Source: Agromyces sp. Marseille-P2726
Lineage (GTDB): Bacteria; Actinomycetota; Actinomycetes; Actinomycetales; Microbacteriaceae
DNA length: 64,000 nucleotides
Assembly: GCF_902809835.1 (NCBI RefSeq)
Contig: NZ_CADDWM010000002.1
Span: forward strand, 1-64,000
Reading direction: 5' to 3'
Shown: in pieces, positions 40,038 through 49,011 of the stretch
How positions within the stretch are numbered: position 1 is the first letter of the stretch
How the letters are laid out: each line of letters opens with the position of its first letter
The notes under the pieces: generated by a model
Seen by the model: only the letters and a program-made list of their open reading frames with translations
The model's database searches: none
What the model was told of the DNA's origin: nothing
Position numbers and translations under genes: made by a program

Positions 40038-41369
40038 ATGTCCTTCGATCCCCGCAGCTTCCCGGTCGACTCACGAACCTCCGCCGACCTCGCGGCGCAG
40101 GGACTCGAGTACCGACTGGTGGACGCCTCCGACGACGCGGCCATCGACGGATGGATCGAGGCCGACTTCCGCGGCTTCCACCACGCGCGGCCCACCGCCG
40201 TCGAACGCGACCACGACCGCCGGGTGCTCGGGGACCGCCGGGTGCAGGGCGTCTACGACCCGGGTCTGGCCGAACCGAACGTTCCGGTCGCGACGGTCTC
40301 GTCGTGGCCGACCGGACTCAGCGTCCCCGGGGCCGGAAGCGTCGACGCCTGGGCGGTGAGCTCGGTCACGGTCTCGCCGACGCATCGGCGTCGGGGCATC
40401 GCCCGCGCGCTCATGCTCGGCGAACTCGCCAACGCGCGCCACGCCGGTGCCGCCGTGGCGATGCTCACCGTCACCGAGGCGACGATCTACGGTCGATACG
40501 GCTATGCGCCCGCGGCGCAGGCGGCGACCCTGCACGTCGATCGCCGCCGGGTGCGCTGGATCGGCCCGGACACCCCGGGCCGCGTGCAGTTCGTCGACGC
40601 GGCGGCCCTGCGCAAGGCCGCACCCGCGATCGCCCGACGGGCGGTCGCGCGCACTCCCGGTGAGGTCGATCGATGGCCCGGACTCCTCGACCGCATGCTC
40701 GGCCTCTTCGACCCCGAGAGCGAGCGGTCGCGGGCGATCCGCGTCGTGCGCTACGACGACGAGCACGGCCGACCGCAGGGGTTCGCCACCTACCGCATCC
40801 GGCGGGAGCCGAACGAGCCCGGCATCCTCGAGTTCGACTCGCTCGCCGCGGCCACCGACGACGCCGAGCGCGCCCTCTGGCGCTTCCTCGTCGAACAGGA
40901 CTTCGTCACGGGCGTGCGCGGACTGCTCCGCTCGGTCGACGAGCCGCTGCACTGGCTCATCGACGACCCCCGTGCCATCACCCTCTCGAACGTCGTCGAC
41001 CACCTGTGGCTTCGTGTGCTCGACCCGGTCGCCGCGCTGTCGGCACGCATCTACGGCGCGGCCGGCACCCTCCGCCTCGAGGTGCACGATGACCTCGGGC
41101 ACGCCGAGTGCACTGTCGACCTGGTCGTCGACGATCGCGGCCGTCCCGAGGTGACGCTCGTCGACGGCGCACGCGCCGGGGCATCCGCTCGCTCGACGCC
41201 GCGGCTGCGACTCGGCGTGCAGGAGCTGGCGGCGATCTACCTCGGTGGTGTCCGGCCGTCGGTGCTCGGTCGCGCCGGGCGGATCCGCGAGCTCCGGCCG
41301 AGATCGCTCGATCTCGCGGATCGGATGTTCCACGCGCAGCGCACGCCGCAGCTCAGCATCTGGTTCTGA
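40038..41369 (+). CDS. eis: Eis-like GNAT N-acetyltransferase
   Basis: 443 residues, tripartite as in mycobacterial Eis: an N-terminal GNAT fold with the acetyl-CoA motif VSPTHRRRGIARALML and EATIYGRYGYAPA, a second GNAT-like region (FATYRIRREPNEPG), and a C-terminal SCP2-like domain (LGVQELAAIYLGGVRPSVL). The chain ends in LSIWF; in Eis the C-terminal carboxylate takes part in catalysis. Such enzymes acetylate amines of drugs such as aminoglycosides, or lysines; the target here is unknown. Confidence 0.88.
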   Translation: MSFDPRSFPVDSRTSADLAAQGLEYRLVDASDDAAIDGWIEADFRGFHHARPTAVERDHDRRVLGDRRVQGVYDPGLAEPNVPVATVSSWPTGLSVPGAGSVDAWAVSSVTVSPTHRRRGIARALMLGELANARHAGAAVAMLTVTEATIYGRYGYAPAAQAATLHVDRRRVRWIGPDTPGRVQFVDAAALRKAAPAIARRAVARTPGEVDRWPGLLDRMLGLFDPESERSRAIRVVRYDDEHGRPQGFATYRIRREPNEPGILEFDSLAAATDDAERALWRFLVEQDFVTGVRGLLRSVDEPLHWLIDDPRAITLSNVVDHLWLRVLDPVAALSARIYGAAGTLRLEVHDDLGHAECTVDLVVDDRGRPEVTLVDGARAGASARSTPRLRLGVQELAAIYLGGVRPSVLGRAGRIRELRPRSLDLADRMFHAQRTPQLSIWF

Positions 41370-41615
41370 TCCCGTTCGCTCCCGGCTCGGAGGGGTTCGC
41401 CACGCTCCAGTCCGGGGGAGGATCGAGAGAGCGCTCTATCGTTGCCGCGCCTGTTCGCGGCGATGTCCTGCCCAGGAGCGACCGGGTGGTTACGCAAGTG
41501 TTATGAACCATTTGTTTGCGCAGACCACATTTGGGTTCATCATGGGCTGTGCCGGAGTCATTGCCGACGACGGCGACCGTGAGGGGTCGACCTCACCAAC
41601 AGAATGGGGAGCACG
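41370..41615 (+). promoter_or_regulatory. Upstream region of the XylFGH-type importer with a LacI-like palindrome
   Basis: 246 bases without a gene. AGAGCGCTCT (41428-41437) is a perfect 10-bp palindrome with the CG centre typical of LacI-family operators. GGGGAG lies just before the ATG at 41616. An ATTTGTTTG sequence near 41511 recalls the ROK half-site of the xylA locus. I cannot place a confident -35/-10 pair. Confidence 0.45.
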
Positions 41616-42686
41616 ATGAAGCGATCTTCATTGGTGTCTGCCGCGGCGTTCGCCGGAATCTCCGCGCTACTGCTGGCAGGCTGTTCGAGCGGCGGTGGCG
41701 GCGGCGGCGATGCGACCGGCGAGGCCGACGCGGCCGCGGCCCGTGCGTGTGTCATCCTTCCCGACGCGGCGTCCTCGCCGCGCTGGGAGAACAACGACCG
41801 TCCGTACCTGCAGGACGGGCTCGAGGCGGCCGGGTTCGAAACCGACATCCAGAACGCCCAGGGCGACACGAACAAGTACGCGACCATCGCCGACCAGCAG
41901 CTGAGCAAGGGCTGCGGCGTGATGCTGCTCGTCGACTACAACGGCGCAGGCGCCGCGGTGGCCGAGAAGGCCAAGGCCGAGGGCATTCCCGTCATCGCCT
42001 ACGACCGTCCGATCGAGGGCGCCGACTACTACGTGTCGTTCGACAACCTCGAGGTCGGGCGGCTCGAGGGCCAGTCGATCGTCGAGGGCCTCGAGGCAGC
42101 CGGAAAGGACCCCGCGACCGCGGTCGTCGTGTACATGGGCGGTGACCCGGCCGACGGCAACGCGAAGATGTTCCACGACGGCGCCGTCGAGGTCATGGAG
42201 GCAGCGGGCATCAAGCCGGCCGCCGAGCCCCCGGGTGTGTGGGACGGCGAGAAGTCGGCCACGAACTTCGAGCAGGCGCTCACGTCGCTCGGCGGACAGG
42301 TCGACGCGGTCTGGGTCGCGAACGACACGAACGCGGCCGGCGTCATCACGATCCTCGACAAGAACGGCCTGGTCGTTCCGGTCTCGGGTCAGGATGCCTC
42401 GATCGCGGGCCTGCAGAACGTGCTGCTCGGCAAGCAGACCGCCACCGTGTACAAGCCCATCAAGCTGGAGGCGGACGCCGCAGTCGAGCTCGCGATCGCG
42501 CTGCTCGAGGGCGAGACGCCCGAGGCCGATCAGGAGCTCGAGGACGGCACGCCGTACATCGCCGTGACGCCCCAGCTCGTCGGGCCCGAAGAGGTCGTCG
42601 AGGTCGTCGACGCCGGCGACGCCGACCCCGCCGAGCTGTGCCAGGGCGAGGTCCAGGCCAAGTGCGCCGAGTTCGGCATCCAATAG
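41616..42686 (+). CDS. Sugar-binding lipoprotein, XylF/RbsB-like
   Basis: 356 residues. Lipoprotein signal with lipobox LLAGC followed by a Ser/Gly linker. The type I periplasmic fold shows GFETDIQNAQGDTNKYATIADQQLSKGCGVMLLVD, GIPVIAYDRPIEGADYYVSFDN, VVVYMGGDPADGNAKMFHDGA, VWVANDTNAAGVI and VSGQDASIAGLQNVLLGKQTATVYKPI, matching D-xylose binding proteins best. It starts a three-gene importer operon. Confidence 0.88.
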   Translation: MKRSSLVSAAAFAGISALLLAGCSSGGGGGGDATGEADAAAARACVILPDAASSPRWENNDRPYLQDGLEAAGFETDIQNAQGDTNKYATIADQQLSKGCGVMLLVDYNGAGAAVAEKAKAEGIPVIAYDRPIEGADYYVSFDNLEVGRLEGQSIVEGLEAAGKDPATAVVVYMGGDPADGNAKMFHDGAVEVMEAAGIKPAAEPPGVWDGEKSATNFEQALTSLGGQVDAVWVANDTNAAGVITILDKNGLVVPVSGQDASIAGLQNVLLGKQTATVYKPIKLEADAAVELAIALLEGETPEADQELEDGTPYIAVTPQLVGPEEVVEVVDAGDADPAELCQGEVQAKCAEFGIQ

Positions 42687-42815
42687 TCGAACCATCCACG
42701 GGGCCCCGGGCCCGGCGGCGTGTCCGTCGGGATCCGGGGCCTCGGTCCCCTGCTCCCGTGCGCGGCTGCCGAGTGCCACACTGAGAGCCAGACAGCGTCG
42801 TCGAAAGGAACCGGC

Positions 42816-43607
42816 ATGGACACGGTCATGGATACGACCATCGATACAGGAACCCGAGCCCGGCCGATCATCGAACTCGAGGGAGTCGTCAAGAGCTTCG
42901 GCCCGGTCAGCGTGCTGAAAGGCGTCGCCCTCGAAGCTTATCCGGGTCGGGTCACTGCCCTCGTCGGCGACAACGGCGCCGGCAAGTCGACCCTCATCAA
43001 GGGGCTCGCAGGCGTCCAGCCGTATGACGGCGGCGTCGTGCGCTTCGACGGCGAACCGGTCACCCTGCACACTCCCCGTGACGCCTCGCGGCTCGGCATC
43101 GAGGTGGTGTACCAGGACCTCGCCCTCTGCGACAACCTCGACATCGTGCAGAACATGTTCCTCGGCCGCGAGGAGACGGGGTTCGGCACCTTCGACGAGG
43201 GACGCATGGAGCGCGAGGCATCCGACACCCTCCGATCCCTGTCGGTGCGCACGGTGAAGTCGGTACGCCAGAAGGTGGCGAGCCTCTCGGGCGGACAGCG
43301 GCAGACGGTCGCGATCGCGCGCGCGGTGCTCAAGAAGGCGCGGGTCGTCATCCTCGACGAGCCGACCGCCGCCCTCGGCGTGGCGCAGACCGAACAGGTC
43401 CTGCACCTCGTGACCCGCCTCGCCGAGCAGGGCGTCGCGGTCATCCTGATCAGCCACAACCTGGTCGACGTGTTCGAGGTGGCCGACCACATCAACGTGC
43501 TCTACCTGGGCCAGATGGTCGCCTCCCTCGACGCGAAGCAGACCACGCGCGACGACGTGGTCGGCTACATCACCGGCGCCAAGACCCAGCAGGGGATGAA
43601 CGCATGA
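42816..43607 (+). CDS. Sugar ABC transporter ATP-binding protein (single domain)
   Basis: 263 residues, one ABC domain: Walker A GDNGAGKSTL, Q-loop VVYQDLALCDNL, signature LSGGQRQTVAIARAVL, Walker B VVILDEPTAALG, switch His ILISHN. The XylG/RbsA family usually carries two fused ABC domains (about 500 residues), so this is the short form. The 129-base spacer before it holds a GC-rich hairpin that could lower expression relative to the binding protein. AAAGGAA precedes the ATG. It overlaps the permease gene (ATGA). Confidence 0.92.
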   Translation: MDTVMDTTIDTGTRARPIIELEGVVKSFGPVSVLKGVALEAYPGRVTALVGDNGAGKSTLIKGLAGVQPYDGGVVRFDGEPVTLHTPRDASRLGIEVVYQDLALCDNLDIVQNMFLGREETGFGTFDEGRMEREASDTLRSLSVRTVKSVRQKVASLSGGQRQTVAIARAVLKKARVVILDEPTAALGVAQTEQVLHLVTRLAEQGVAVILISHNLVDVFEVADHINVLYLGQMVASLDAKQTTRDDVVGYITGAKTQQGMNA

Positions 43608-44896
43608 ACGTGAACCCGACACCTCCCGGCACGATCGCGCCCGACACCTCGGCCACCGACGTCGCACCCGACCTCATCGGCAGCGGCCAGGAGGGCACCG
43701 TCGGCGACCAGATGCGTGCCTACTTCCAGCGGCTGCGCAGCGGCGACATGGGGGCGCTCCCCGCGGTCGGCGGGTTCGTCGTGCTGACGATCCTGTTCAG
43801 CTTCCTCAGCCCGTTCTTCCTCACCGAGCGCAACTTCGCCAACCTCCTCACCCAGGCGGCCACGCTCGTCATGCTCGGCATGGCGCTCGTGTTCGTGCTG
43901 CTGCTCGGCGAGATCGACCTGTCGGCGGGCGTCACGAGCGGCATGACGATGGCGCTGTTCATCGTGCTCGTGAACGTGCACGCCGTGCCGTGGCCGCTCG
44001 CCCTCGCGATCGCCTTCGCCGCCGGCATCCTCACCGGAACGTTCATCGGGTTCTTCGTCGCAAGGGTCGGCATCCCGTCGTTCGTGGTCACCCTGGGCCT
44101 GTTCCTGGGGTACCAGGGCGTCACGCTCATGATCATCGGCGCCGGCGGCCTCTACCGGGTGCAGATCCCCGAGATCACCGCCATCCAGAACCAGAACCTG
44201 CCGGTCTGGGCGGGCTGGGCGATGCTCGCGGTGGTCATCGCGGTCTCGGCCGCGACCTCGTTCTGGGATCGCGCGCGCCGAAGCCGTGCGGGCGTGCCCA
44301 ACCGGACGATCGCCCTCGTGTGGATCAAGCTCGCGGTCATCGCCGTCATCGGTGGCGCCGCCGTCGCCATCCTCAGCCGCAACCGCGGCCAATCGGTCGG
44401 CGTCGTCGAGGGCGTGCCGATCGTGGTGCCGATCGTGCTGCTCATCCTCTGGATCGGCACGTTCGTGCTCGACCGCACCAAGTTCGGGCGGTACCTCTAC
44501 GCCATCGGCGGCAACGCCGAGGCCGCGCGCCGGTCGGGCGTCAAGGTCATGCTCATCCGCTGGAGCGCCTTCATCGTCTGTTCGACACTCGCCGTGGTCT
44601 CGGGACTCTTCTCGATCAGCAAGGTCGGCTCCGTCGATGCGGCGGCCGGTCGCGAGATCGTGCTGTCGGGCGTGGCCGCCGCCGTGGTCGGCGGCGTGAG
44701 CCTCTTCGGCGGTCGCGGCCGCCTGCTGCACGCGGCCATCGGTGCCCTGGTGATCGCGGTGATCACGAACGGACTCGGCCTGCTGAACCTGCCCGCGGGC
44801 GTCAACCTCGTGGTCACGGGCGGCGTGCTCATCCTCGCCGCGACCGTCGACGCGGTCTCGCGGGTGCGCGCCGGCGGCTCCATCATGCGGACCTGA
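43604..44896 (+). CDS. Sugar ABC transporter permease, XylH-like
   Basis: 430 residues, ten or more hydrophobic segments. LLLGEIDLSAGVTSG, VGIPSFVVTLGLFLGYQGV and GRYLYAIGGNAEAARRSGVKV are typical of the RbsC/XylH branch, and the length matches XylH (about 390) rather than RbsC (about 320). With the preceding two genes it forms a complete importer, likely for xylose or a related pentose. Confidence 0.92.
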   Translation: MNVNPTPPGTIAPDTSATDVAPDLIGSGQEGTVGDQMRAYFQRLRSGDMGALPAVGGFVVLTILFSFLSPFFLTERNFANLLTQAATLVMLGMALVFVLLLGEIDLSAGVTSGMTMALFIVLVNVHAVPWPLALAIAFAAGILTGTFIGFFVARVGIPSFVVTLGLFLGYQGVTLMIIGAGGLYRVQIPEITAIQNQNLPVWAGWAMLAVVIAVSAATSFWDRARRSRAGVPNRTIALVWIKLAVIAVIGGAAVAILSRNRGQSVGVVEGVPIVVPIVLLILWIGTFVLDRTKFGRYLYAIGGNAEAARRSGVKVMLIRWSAFIVCSTLAVVSGLFSISKVGSVDAAAGREIVLSGVAAAVVGGVSLFGGRGRLLHAAIGALVIAVITNGLGLLNLPAGVNLVVTGGVLILAATVDAVSRVRAGGSIMRT

Positions 44897-45003
44897 AGCC
44901 CGATGCGATGACGGACGTCGCGGTCGCGCCTCGCGGCATCCGTCGATCCCCTCGGCGGCTCCGACACCGCGGCGTTCTTCGGCAGCAGTGGCGAGTCGCG
45001 CGA

Positions 45004-46134
45004 TTACATCGCGTCCTGCCTCGGGAACACGACCTTCTCGATGATGATGATGAGCGACGCCGCCACGGGGATCGCGACGAGCGCCCCGAGCACGCCGCCC
45101 AGCGTCCCGCCGGCGACCGCGGCGATGACGACCAGGGCGCCCGGCACCGCCACCGCACGGTTCATGATCCGCGGGCTCAGCACGTAGGCCTCGACCTGCA
45201 TGTAGATCAGGTAGTAGATGGCCGCCGCGAGGCCCGTCGCCGGCGACGCCGCAAGCGAGACGAGCGAGATGATGACCGCGCCTGTCAGGGTTCCGACGAG
45301 CGGCACGAGCGAGAACAGGAACGCGATGAATGCGAGCAGGATCGGGGCCGGCGCGCCGATGATCGAGAGGTAGATGAGGCTCAGCACTCCGTTGATGGCG
45401 CCGAGGCTGACCTGGCCGATGACGTAGCGGCCGACCGACCCGGTGATCTCTTCGGACACCGCTCGGTACGAGGAGCGCGAGGTGGCGGGCACGAACCGGG
45501 CCGCGTAGCGCTTCATCGAGTCGAGCGAGGCCAGGAAGTACAGCGTGAGGATCAGCACGATGACGGCACCGGTGAGGCCACCGGCGATGCCGGCACCGAC
45601 GGCGAGGATGCCGCCGCCGAGGGCGCCCAGGTTCGCCGGGTCGGCGAGCCACTCCCCCGCGGAGTCGATCGCGTCCTGGATGGTCGTTCCCGAGCCGCTC
45701 AGCGCGTTGAGCCAGGCGACGAAGTCGCTGTTCCGCACGTTCTCGACGATCGAGTCCCAGTCCTCGACGATGATCGTGGTCTGCTCGATGACGATGGGGA
45801 CGATCGTGGCGATGAGGCCGACGAAGATGCCGATCACCACGATGAAGACGACGAGGATCGCGACCCAGCGATGCATCCCCCGGCTCTGCAGCCAGCTCAC
45901 CACGGGGTCGAGGCCGAGCGCGAGGAACAGCGCGAGCGCCACGTAGAGGATGACCGTGCCCAGCTGCCCGACGATCCCACCGAGCAGCACGGCCAGCAGC
46001 ACCCCGAGCGCTCCGACGAATCCGATCCGGAACGCCCGGATGCGCAGCTCGGGTGCTTCGTTGTGCGCGCTTGCGGTGACCTCGGCCGCAGGCGGCGGCG
46101 CCTCGAGCTCCAGTGGTCGCTTGCGTCTCCACAT
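45004..46134 (-). CDS. AI-2E/PerM family membrane protein (copy 1)
   Basis: 376 residues with about eight hydrophobic segments. The pattern ALALFLALGLDPVVSWLQSRGMHRWVAILVVF, a central amphipathic region, then FLFSLVPLVGTLTGAVI and LGALVAIPVAASL is that of the AI-2E transporter (PerM/YdiK) family. Substrates are unclear in most members. TAGCGT lies 7 bases before the ATG and no ribosome site is seen. A second family member is encoded at 58194-59459. The gene converges on the XylH-like gene across 107 featureless bases. Confidence 0.85.
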   Translation of the reverse strand: MWRRKRPLELEAPPPAAEVTASAHNEAPELRIRAFRIGFVGALGVLLAVLLGGIVGQLGTVILYVALALFLALGLDPVVSWLQSRGMHRWVAILVVFIVVIGIFVGLIATIVPIVIEQTTIIVEDWDSIVENVRNSDFVAWLNALSGSGTTIQDAIDSAGEWLADPANLGALGGGILAVGAGIAGGLTGAVIVLILTLYFLASLDSMKRYAARFVPATSRSSYRAVSEEITGSVGRYVIGQVSLGAINGVLSLIYLSIIGAPAPILLAFIAFLFSLVPLVGTLTGAVIISLVSLAASPATGLAAAIYYLIYMQVEAYVLSPRIMNRAVAVPGALVVIAAVAGGTLGGVLGALVAIPVAASLIIIIEKVVFPRQDAM

Positions 46135-46141
46135 GGTTGCG

Positions 46142-46147
46142 ACGCTA
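46142..46147 (-). promoter_or_regulatory. Putative leaderless -10 element for PerM copy 1
   Basis: TAGCGT on the minus strand, 7 bases before the ATG at 46134. Confidence 0.45.
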
Positions 46148-46210
46148 CGCGCTCGAGCCATCGCCGCCGCGCGCCGCGCCGAAACCTCCTCGAGCGCGGT
46201 CGAGTCGGCG

Positions 46211-47248
46211 TCAGAAGGGGATGACACCGACGGCGGTTCCGACGACGAGGCTGACCGCGACGAGGGCACCTCCGGCGAGCGCACTCGCCACCGTCGCCGA
46301 GCCCGCGCGCGAGCCGACGCGACGCGACGCAGCCGCACGCGGTGCACGACGACGCGTGACCTCGTGCTTGCCGCGGCCGGTCATGATCATGCTGCGGATG
46401 ATGTCGCGAAGCGTCGCCGCCACGTCGTGCGCCGTGGGCCGCTCGGCCGGGTCGCTCGCCGTCATGGCCTCGAGCAGGATCTTCCACTCGTCGGACAGCT
46501 CTTCGGGGATGCTCGGCGGGCGATGCAGGCGGGCGAGGGCGGCCTCGATGGCGCTGCCCGCGTACTCGCGCTCTCCGCGCAGCGCCTCGAGCAGCACGAG
46601 ACCGAGCGAGTAGATGTCGCTCGGCGTGCCGACCTCCTCGCCGCGGGCCTGCTCGGGCGAGATGTAGGCCGCGGTGCCCATGATGACGCCGTTGCTCGTC
46701 AGCCGGGAGCCGTCGATGAACTGGGCGACCCCGAAGTCGGCCAGCTTCGCCATGAGCGTGTACCCGAGCGTCGGGACCTCGGCGATGAGGATGTTCTCGG
46801 GCTTGACGTCGCGGTGCACGATGGACCGCCCGTGCACGTAGCTCAGCGCATCGGCCATCTGGGCGCCGAGGTCGGCCACCTGCCGCGGCTTCAGCGGGCC
46901 TCGCGCGATCCGGTGGGCGAGCGAGCGGCCCTCGACGTACTCCATCACCACATAGCGGCGGGGGTTGCCCTCGTGCAGCAGCGTGCCGGCGTCGTGGAGC
47001 CCGACGAGCCCGGGGTGGTTGAGCTGGCTGAGCATCCGGATCTCGCGTTCACGGCGCTGCAGGTCGGCGACGGTGTCGTCGTCGGTGCGGAACACCTTCA
47101 CCGCGACGTCGCGTCCGAGTTCGGTGTCGCGCGCGCGGTAGACGTCGGCCATCCCCCCGGAGCCGATATGCTCGCGGAAGTCGTAACGTTGTCGGCGGTC
47201 GGACACGGGTATGGCCGAGGCCGTCTCCGCCGGGCTGTGGTCGATCAT
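46211..47248 (-). CDS. Membrane-anchored serine/threonine protein kinase
   Basis: 345 residues. Hanks motifs are complete: GSGGMADVYRARD (P-loop), DVAVKVF (Lys), HRDVKPENIL (catalytic loop), LADFGVAQF (DFG), GTAAYISPEQARG and DIYSLGLVLLEALRGEREY. A basic linker and one hydrophobic segment (SALAGGALVAVSLVVGTAVGV) end the chain, with almost nothing outside the membrane, unlike PASTA kinases. ATG at 47248 is preferred: AGGAG is 7 bases upstream, whereas the ATG at 47254 would abut it. Confidence 0.93.
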   Translation of the reverse strand: MIDHSPAETASAIPVSDRRQRYDFREHIGSGGMADVYRARDTELGRDVAVKVFRTDDDTVADLQRREREIRMLSQLNHPGLVGLHDAGTLLHEGNPRRYVVMEYVEGRSLAHRIARGPLKPRQVADLGAQMADALSYVHGRSIVHRDVKPENILIAEVPTLGYTLMAKLADFGVAQFIDGSRLTSNGVIMGTAAYISPEQARGEEVGTPSDIYSLGLVLLEALRGEREYAGSAIEAALARLHRPPSIPEELSDEWKILLEAMTASDPAERPTAHDVAATLRDIIRSMIMTGRGKHEVTRRRAPRAAASRRVGSRAGSATVASALAGGALVAVSLVVGTAVGVIPF

Positions 47249-47375
47249 GGTCATCTCCTGATGTGCCGCACGTCTCGGGTTGTGGCGTACTCCGCATCGA
47301 CTGACTCATGCGTGTTGCCAGCGTAACGAGGCCCTCCGCCGCCGAACGGGGGGTTGTGCTCAGCCCGCCGATCAC

Positions 47376-48827
47376 CTAGGCACGCTCTGGCAGGGCCGCC
47401 GGACCGATGACCTCGCCCTCCAGCGTGCGCGTCCACCGCGCCCCGCGGGTCTCGCGGAACTGCGCGCGAGTGGTGAACCGGTAGTGGTACGCCCGCGCCC
47501 GAACCCACCGGGGCGGCACCCCGTCGAACGGATCCCGCGCGAGCAGCGCCAGGGTCGCGGCATCCGCCTCGAGCAACCGCAGCAGGAACACCTCGAACCA
47601 CGGCTCCCACATGCGCCCGAGCGGCAGGAACCACATCAGCCAGTCGAGCCGCAGGTGGTACGGCGCCCACTGGCGCGGCACCGCCCGCACATCGCCGGGC
47701 TTGCCCTTGAACTCGTACTCGCGCCAGTCCGCGTCGGCGTCGGGCCGCTCGGCGAGCGTGCCCTCGATGACGATCTCGATGCGCCGCTTCGTGACGGTGC
47801 CGAACGCCCCGTATGCGTTGACGAGCATCCACCGGTTGAAGCTCGCGTTCATGAGCTGACGCCGAGAGAGCAGGTTCTTGATCGGCCACCAGCTGAGCAC
47901 GAGCAGCAGGGCGGATGCCGCGAGCACGACGATCGCCCACCAGAGCGGCGTCGTGGCGGCATCCGTGCCCAGGTCGGAGGGAATCGCCGGGATCGCCCAG
48001 TGCCACGCCGAGTCCGAGATGGCGGATGTCGCGAGCACCACCGTGATCCAGTTGAGCCACGCGAAGTTGCCGGTGACGATGAGCCACAGCTGGGTGAGGA
48101 TCACGATGACGGCGGCCGCCGAGCCGACCGGGCCCGGCACGAACAGGAAGAACGGCACGACGAGCTGGGCGAAGTGGTTGCCGAGCACCTCACCGCGGTG
48201 GAACCACTTCGGCAGCAGGTGCGCCTGCCGGCTCATCGGGTTCGGCATGGGCTGCGTCTCGTGGTGGTACATGAGCGCCGTGAGGTCGCGCCACTCGCGG
48301 CCGCCGCGGATCTTGATCATGCCGGCGCCGAACTCGAGGCGGAACACGAGCCACCAGATGGCGACGAGGATCGTGATGGGCGGCGGCTGGTCGTTCGACC
48401 CGAGGAACGCCACCGTGAAGAGCGCCTCGCACAGCAGCATCTCCCAGCCGAACCCGTAGAACGTCTGCCCGACGTTCACGATCGAGAGGTAGCCGATCCA
48501 GAGCGCGAGGAACACCAGCATCGGCACCCACGGCGGCCCCAGCTGGGGCAGGCCGATCACGACGGATGCCGCGAGCACGAGCCCGGCGATCGCGAGCGCG
48601 ACGAGGCGCCGATCGGTGTACCCCCACCGGAACACGCTCGGACCGCGCAACCGGGACGCCCGGCGGAGCAGCTCGGGCACCGGCAGGAGCCCGCGCTCGC
48701 CGAGGAGCGGACGGAACTGGTTCAGCGTCGACAGGAACGCGACGAACGCGAGCGCGCCCACCCCGCGTTGCAGTATCTGGCGGGCGATCTCGTAGTCGTG
48801 CGCGTCGAACCAGCCGACCCAGTCCAC
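47376..48827 (-). CDS. Lipase maturation factor (LMF1)-like membrane protein
   Basis: 483 residues with many hydrophobic segments. The block EFGAGMIKIRGGREWRDLTALMYHHETQPMPNP and the C-terminal RQWAPYHLRLDWLMWFLPLG and PRWVRARAYHYRFTT match the lipase maturation factor family, known in animals for lipase folding in the ER. The bacterial role is not established. The GTG start at 48827 has TAGCGT 6 bases upstream and no good ribosome site, suggesting leaderless expression. Confidence 0.85.
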   Translation of the reverse strand: MDWVGWFDAHDYEIARQILQRGVGALAFVAFLSTLNQFRPLLGERGLLPVPELLRRASRLRGPSVFRWGYTDRRLVALAIAGLVLAASVVIGLPQLGPPWVPMLVFLALWIGYLSIVNVGQTFYGFGWEMLLCEALFTVAFLGSNDQPPPITILVAIWWLVFRLEFGAGMIKIRGGREWRDLTALMYHHETQPMPNPMSRQAHLLPKWFHRGEVLGNHFAQLVVPFFLFVPGPVGSAAAVIVILTQLWLIVTGNFAWLNWITVVLATSAISDSAWHWAIPAIPSDLGTDAATTPLWWAIVVLAASALLLVLSWWPIKNLLSRRQLMNASFNRWMLVNAYGAFGTVTKRRIEIVIEGTLAERPDADADWREYEFKGKPGDVRAVPRQWAPYHLRLDWLMWFLPLGRMWEPWFEVFLLRLLEADAATLALLARDPFDGVPPRWVRARAYHYRFTTRAQFRETRGARWTRTLEGEVIGPAALPERA

Positions 48828-48833
48828 GTCTTC

Positions 48834-48839
48834 ACGCTA
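48834..48839 (-). promoter_or_regulatory. Putative leaderless -10 element for the LMF-like gene
   Basis: TAGCGT on the minus strand, 6 bases before the GTG at 48827. Confidence 0.45.
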
Positions 48840-48852
48840 CGCCCGCGTCCAT

Positions 48853-49003
48853 CCGGTGGTCGAGCACCCGGCGGCCCGTCCGGTGGTCGAGCACCCGCTG
48901 AAGCAGGCCCGGTGGTCGAGTAGCCCGCGAAGCAGGCGTATCGAGACCCGGCACGCAGGCGTATCGAGACCCGCCGTCCCGCGCCGACACGACTCGACCA
49001 CCG
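48853..49003. repeat. GATCGAGTAG/GTATCGAGA-type repeats, second locus
   Basis: Copies of GGTGGTCGAG (from about 48855, 48881 and 48911), GTATCGAGACC (from 48938 and 48961) and an inverted GACTCGACCACC near 48990. They share the core of the 21722-22064 cluster but are more scrambled. No gene is seen in this spacer. Confidence 0.7.
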
Positions 49004-49011
49004 ATGCGTGC

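Noticed and set aside
43565-46132. 855-codon minus-strand frame opposite the XylH-like gene
   Set aside because: Low-complexity Arg/Asp/Gly-rich translation, antisense to a permease with clear motifs.
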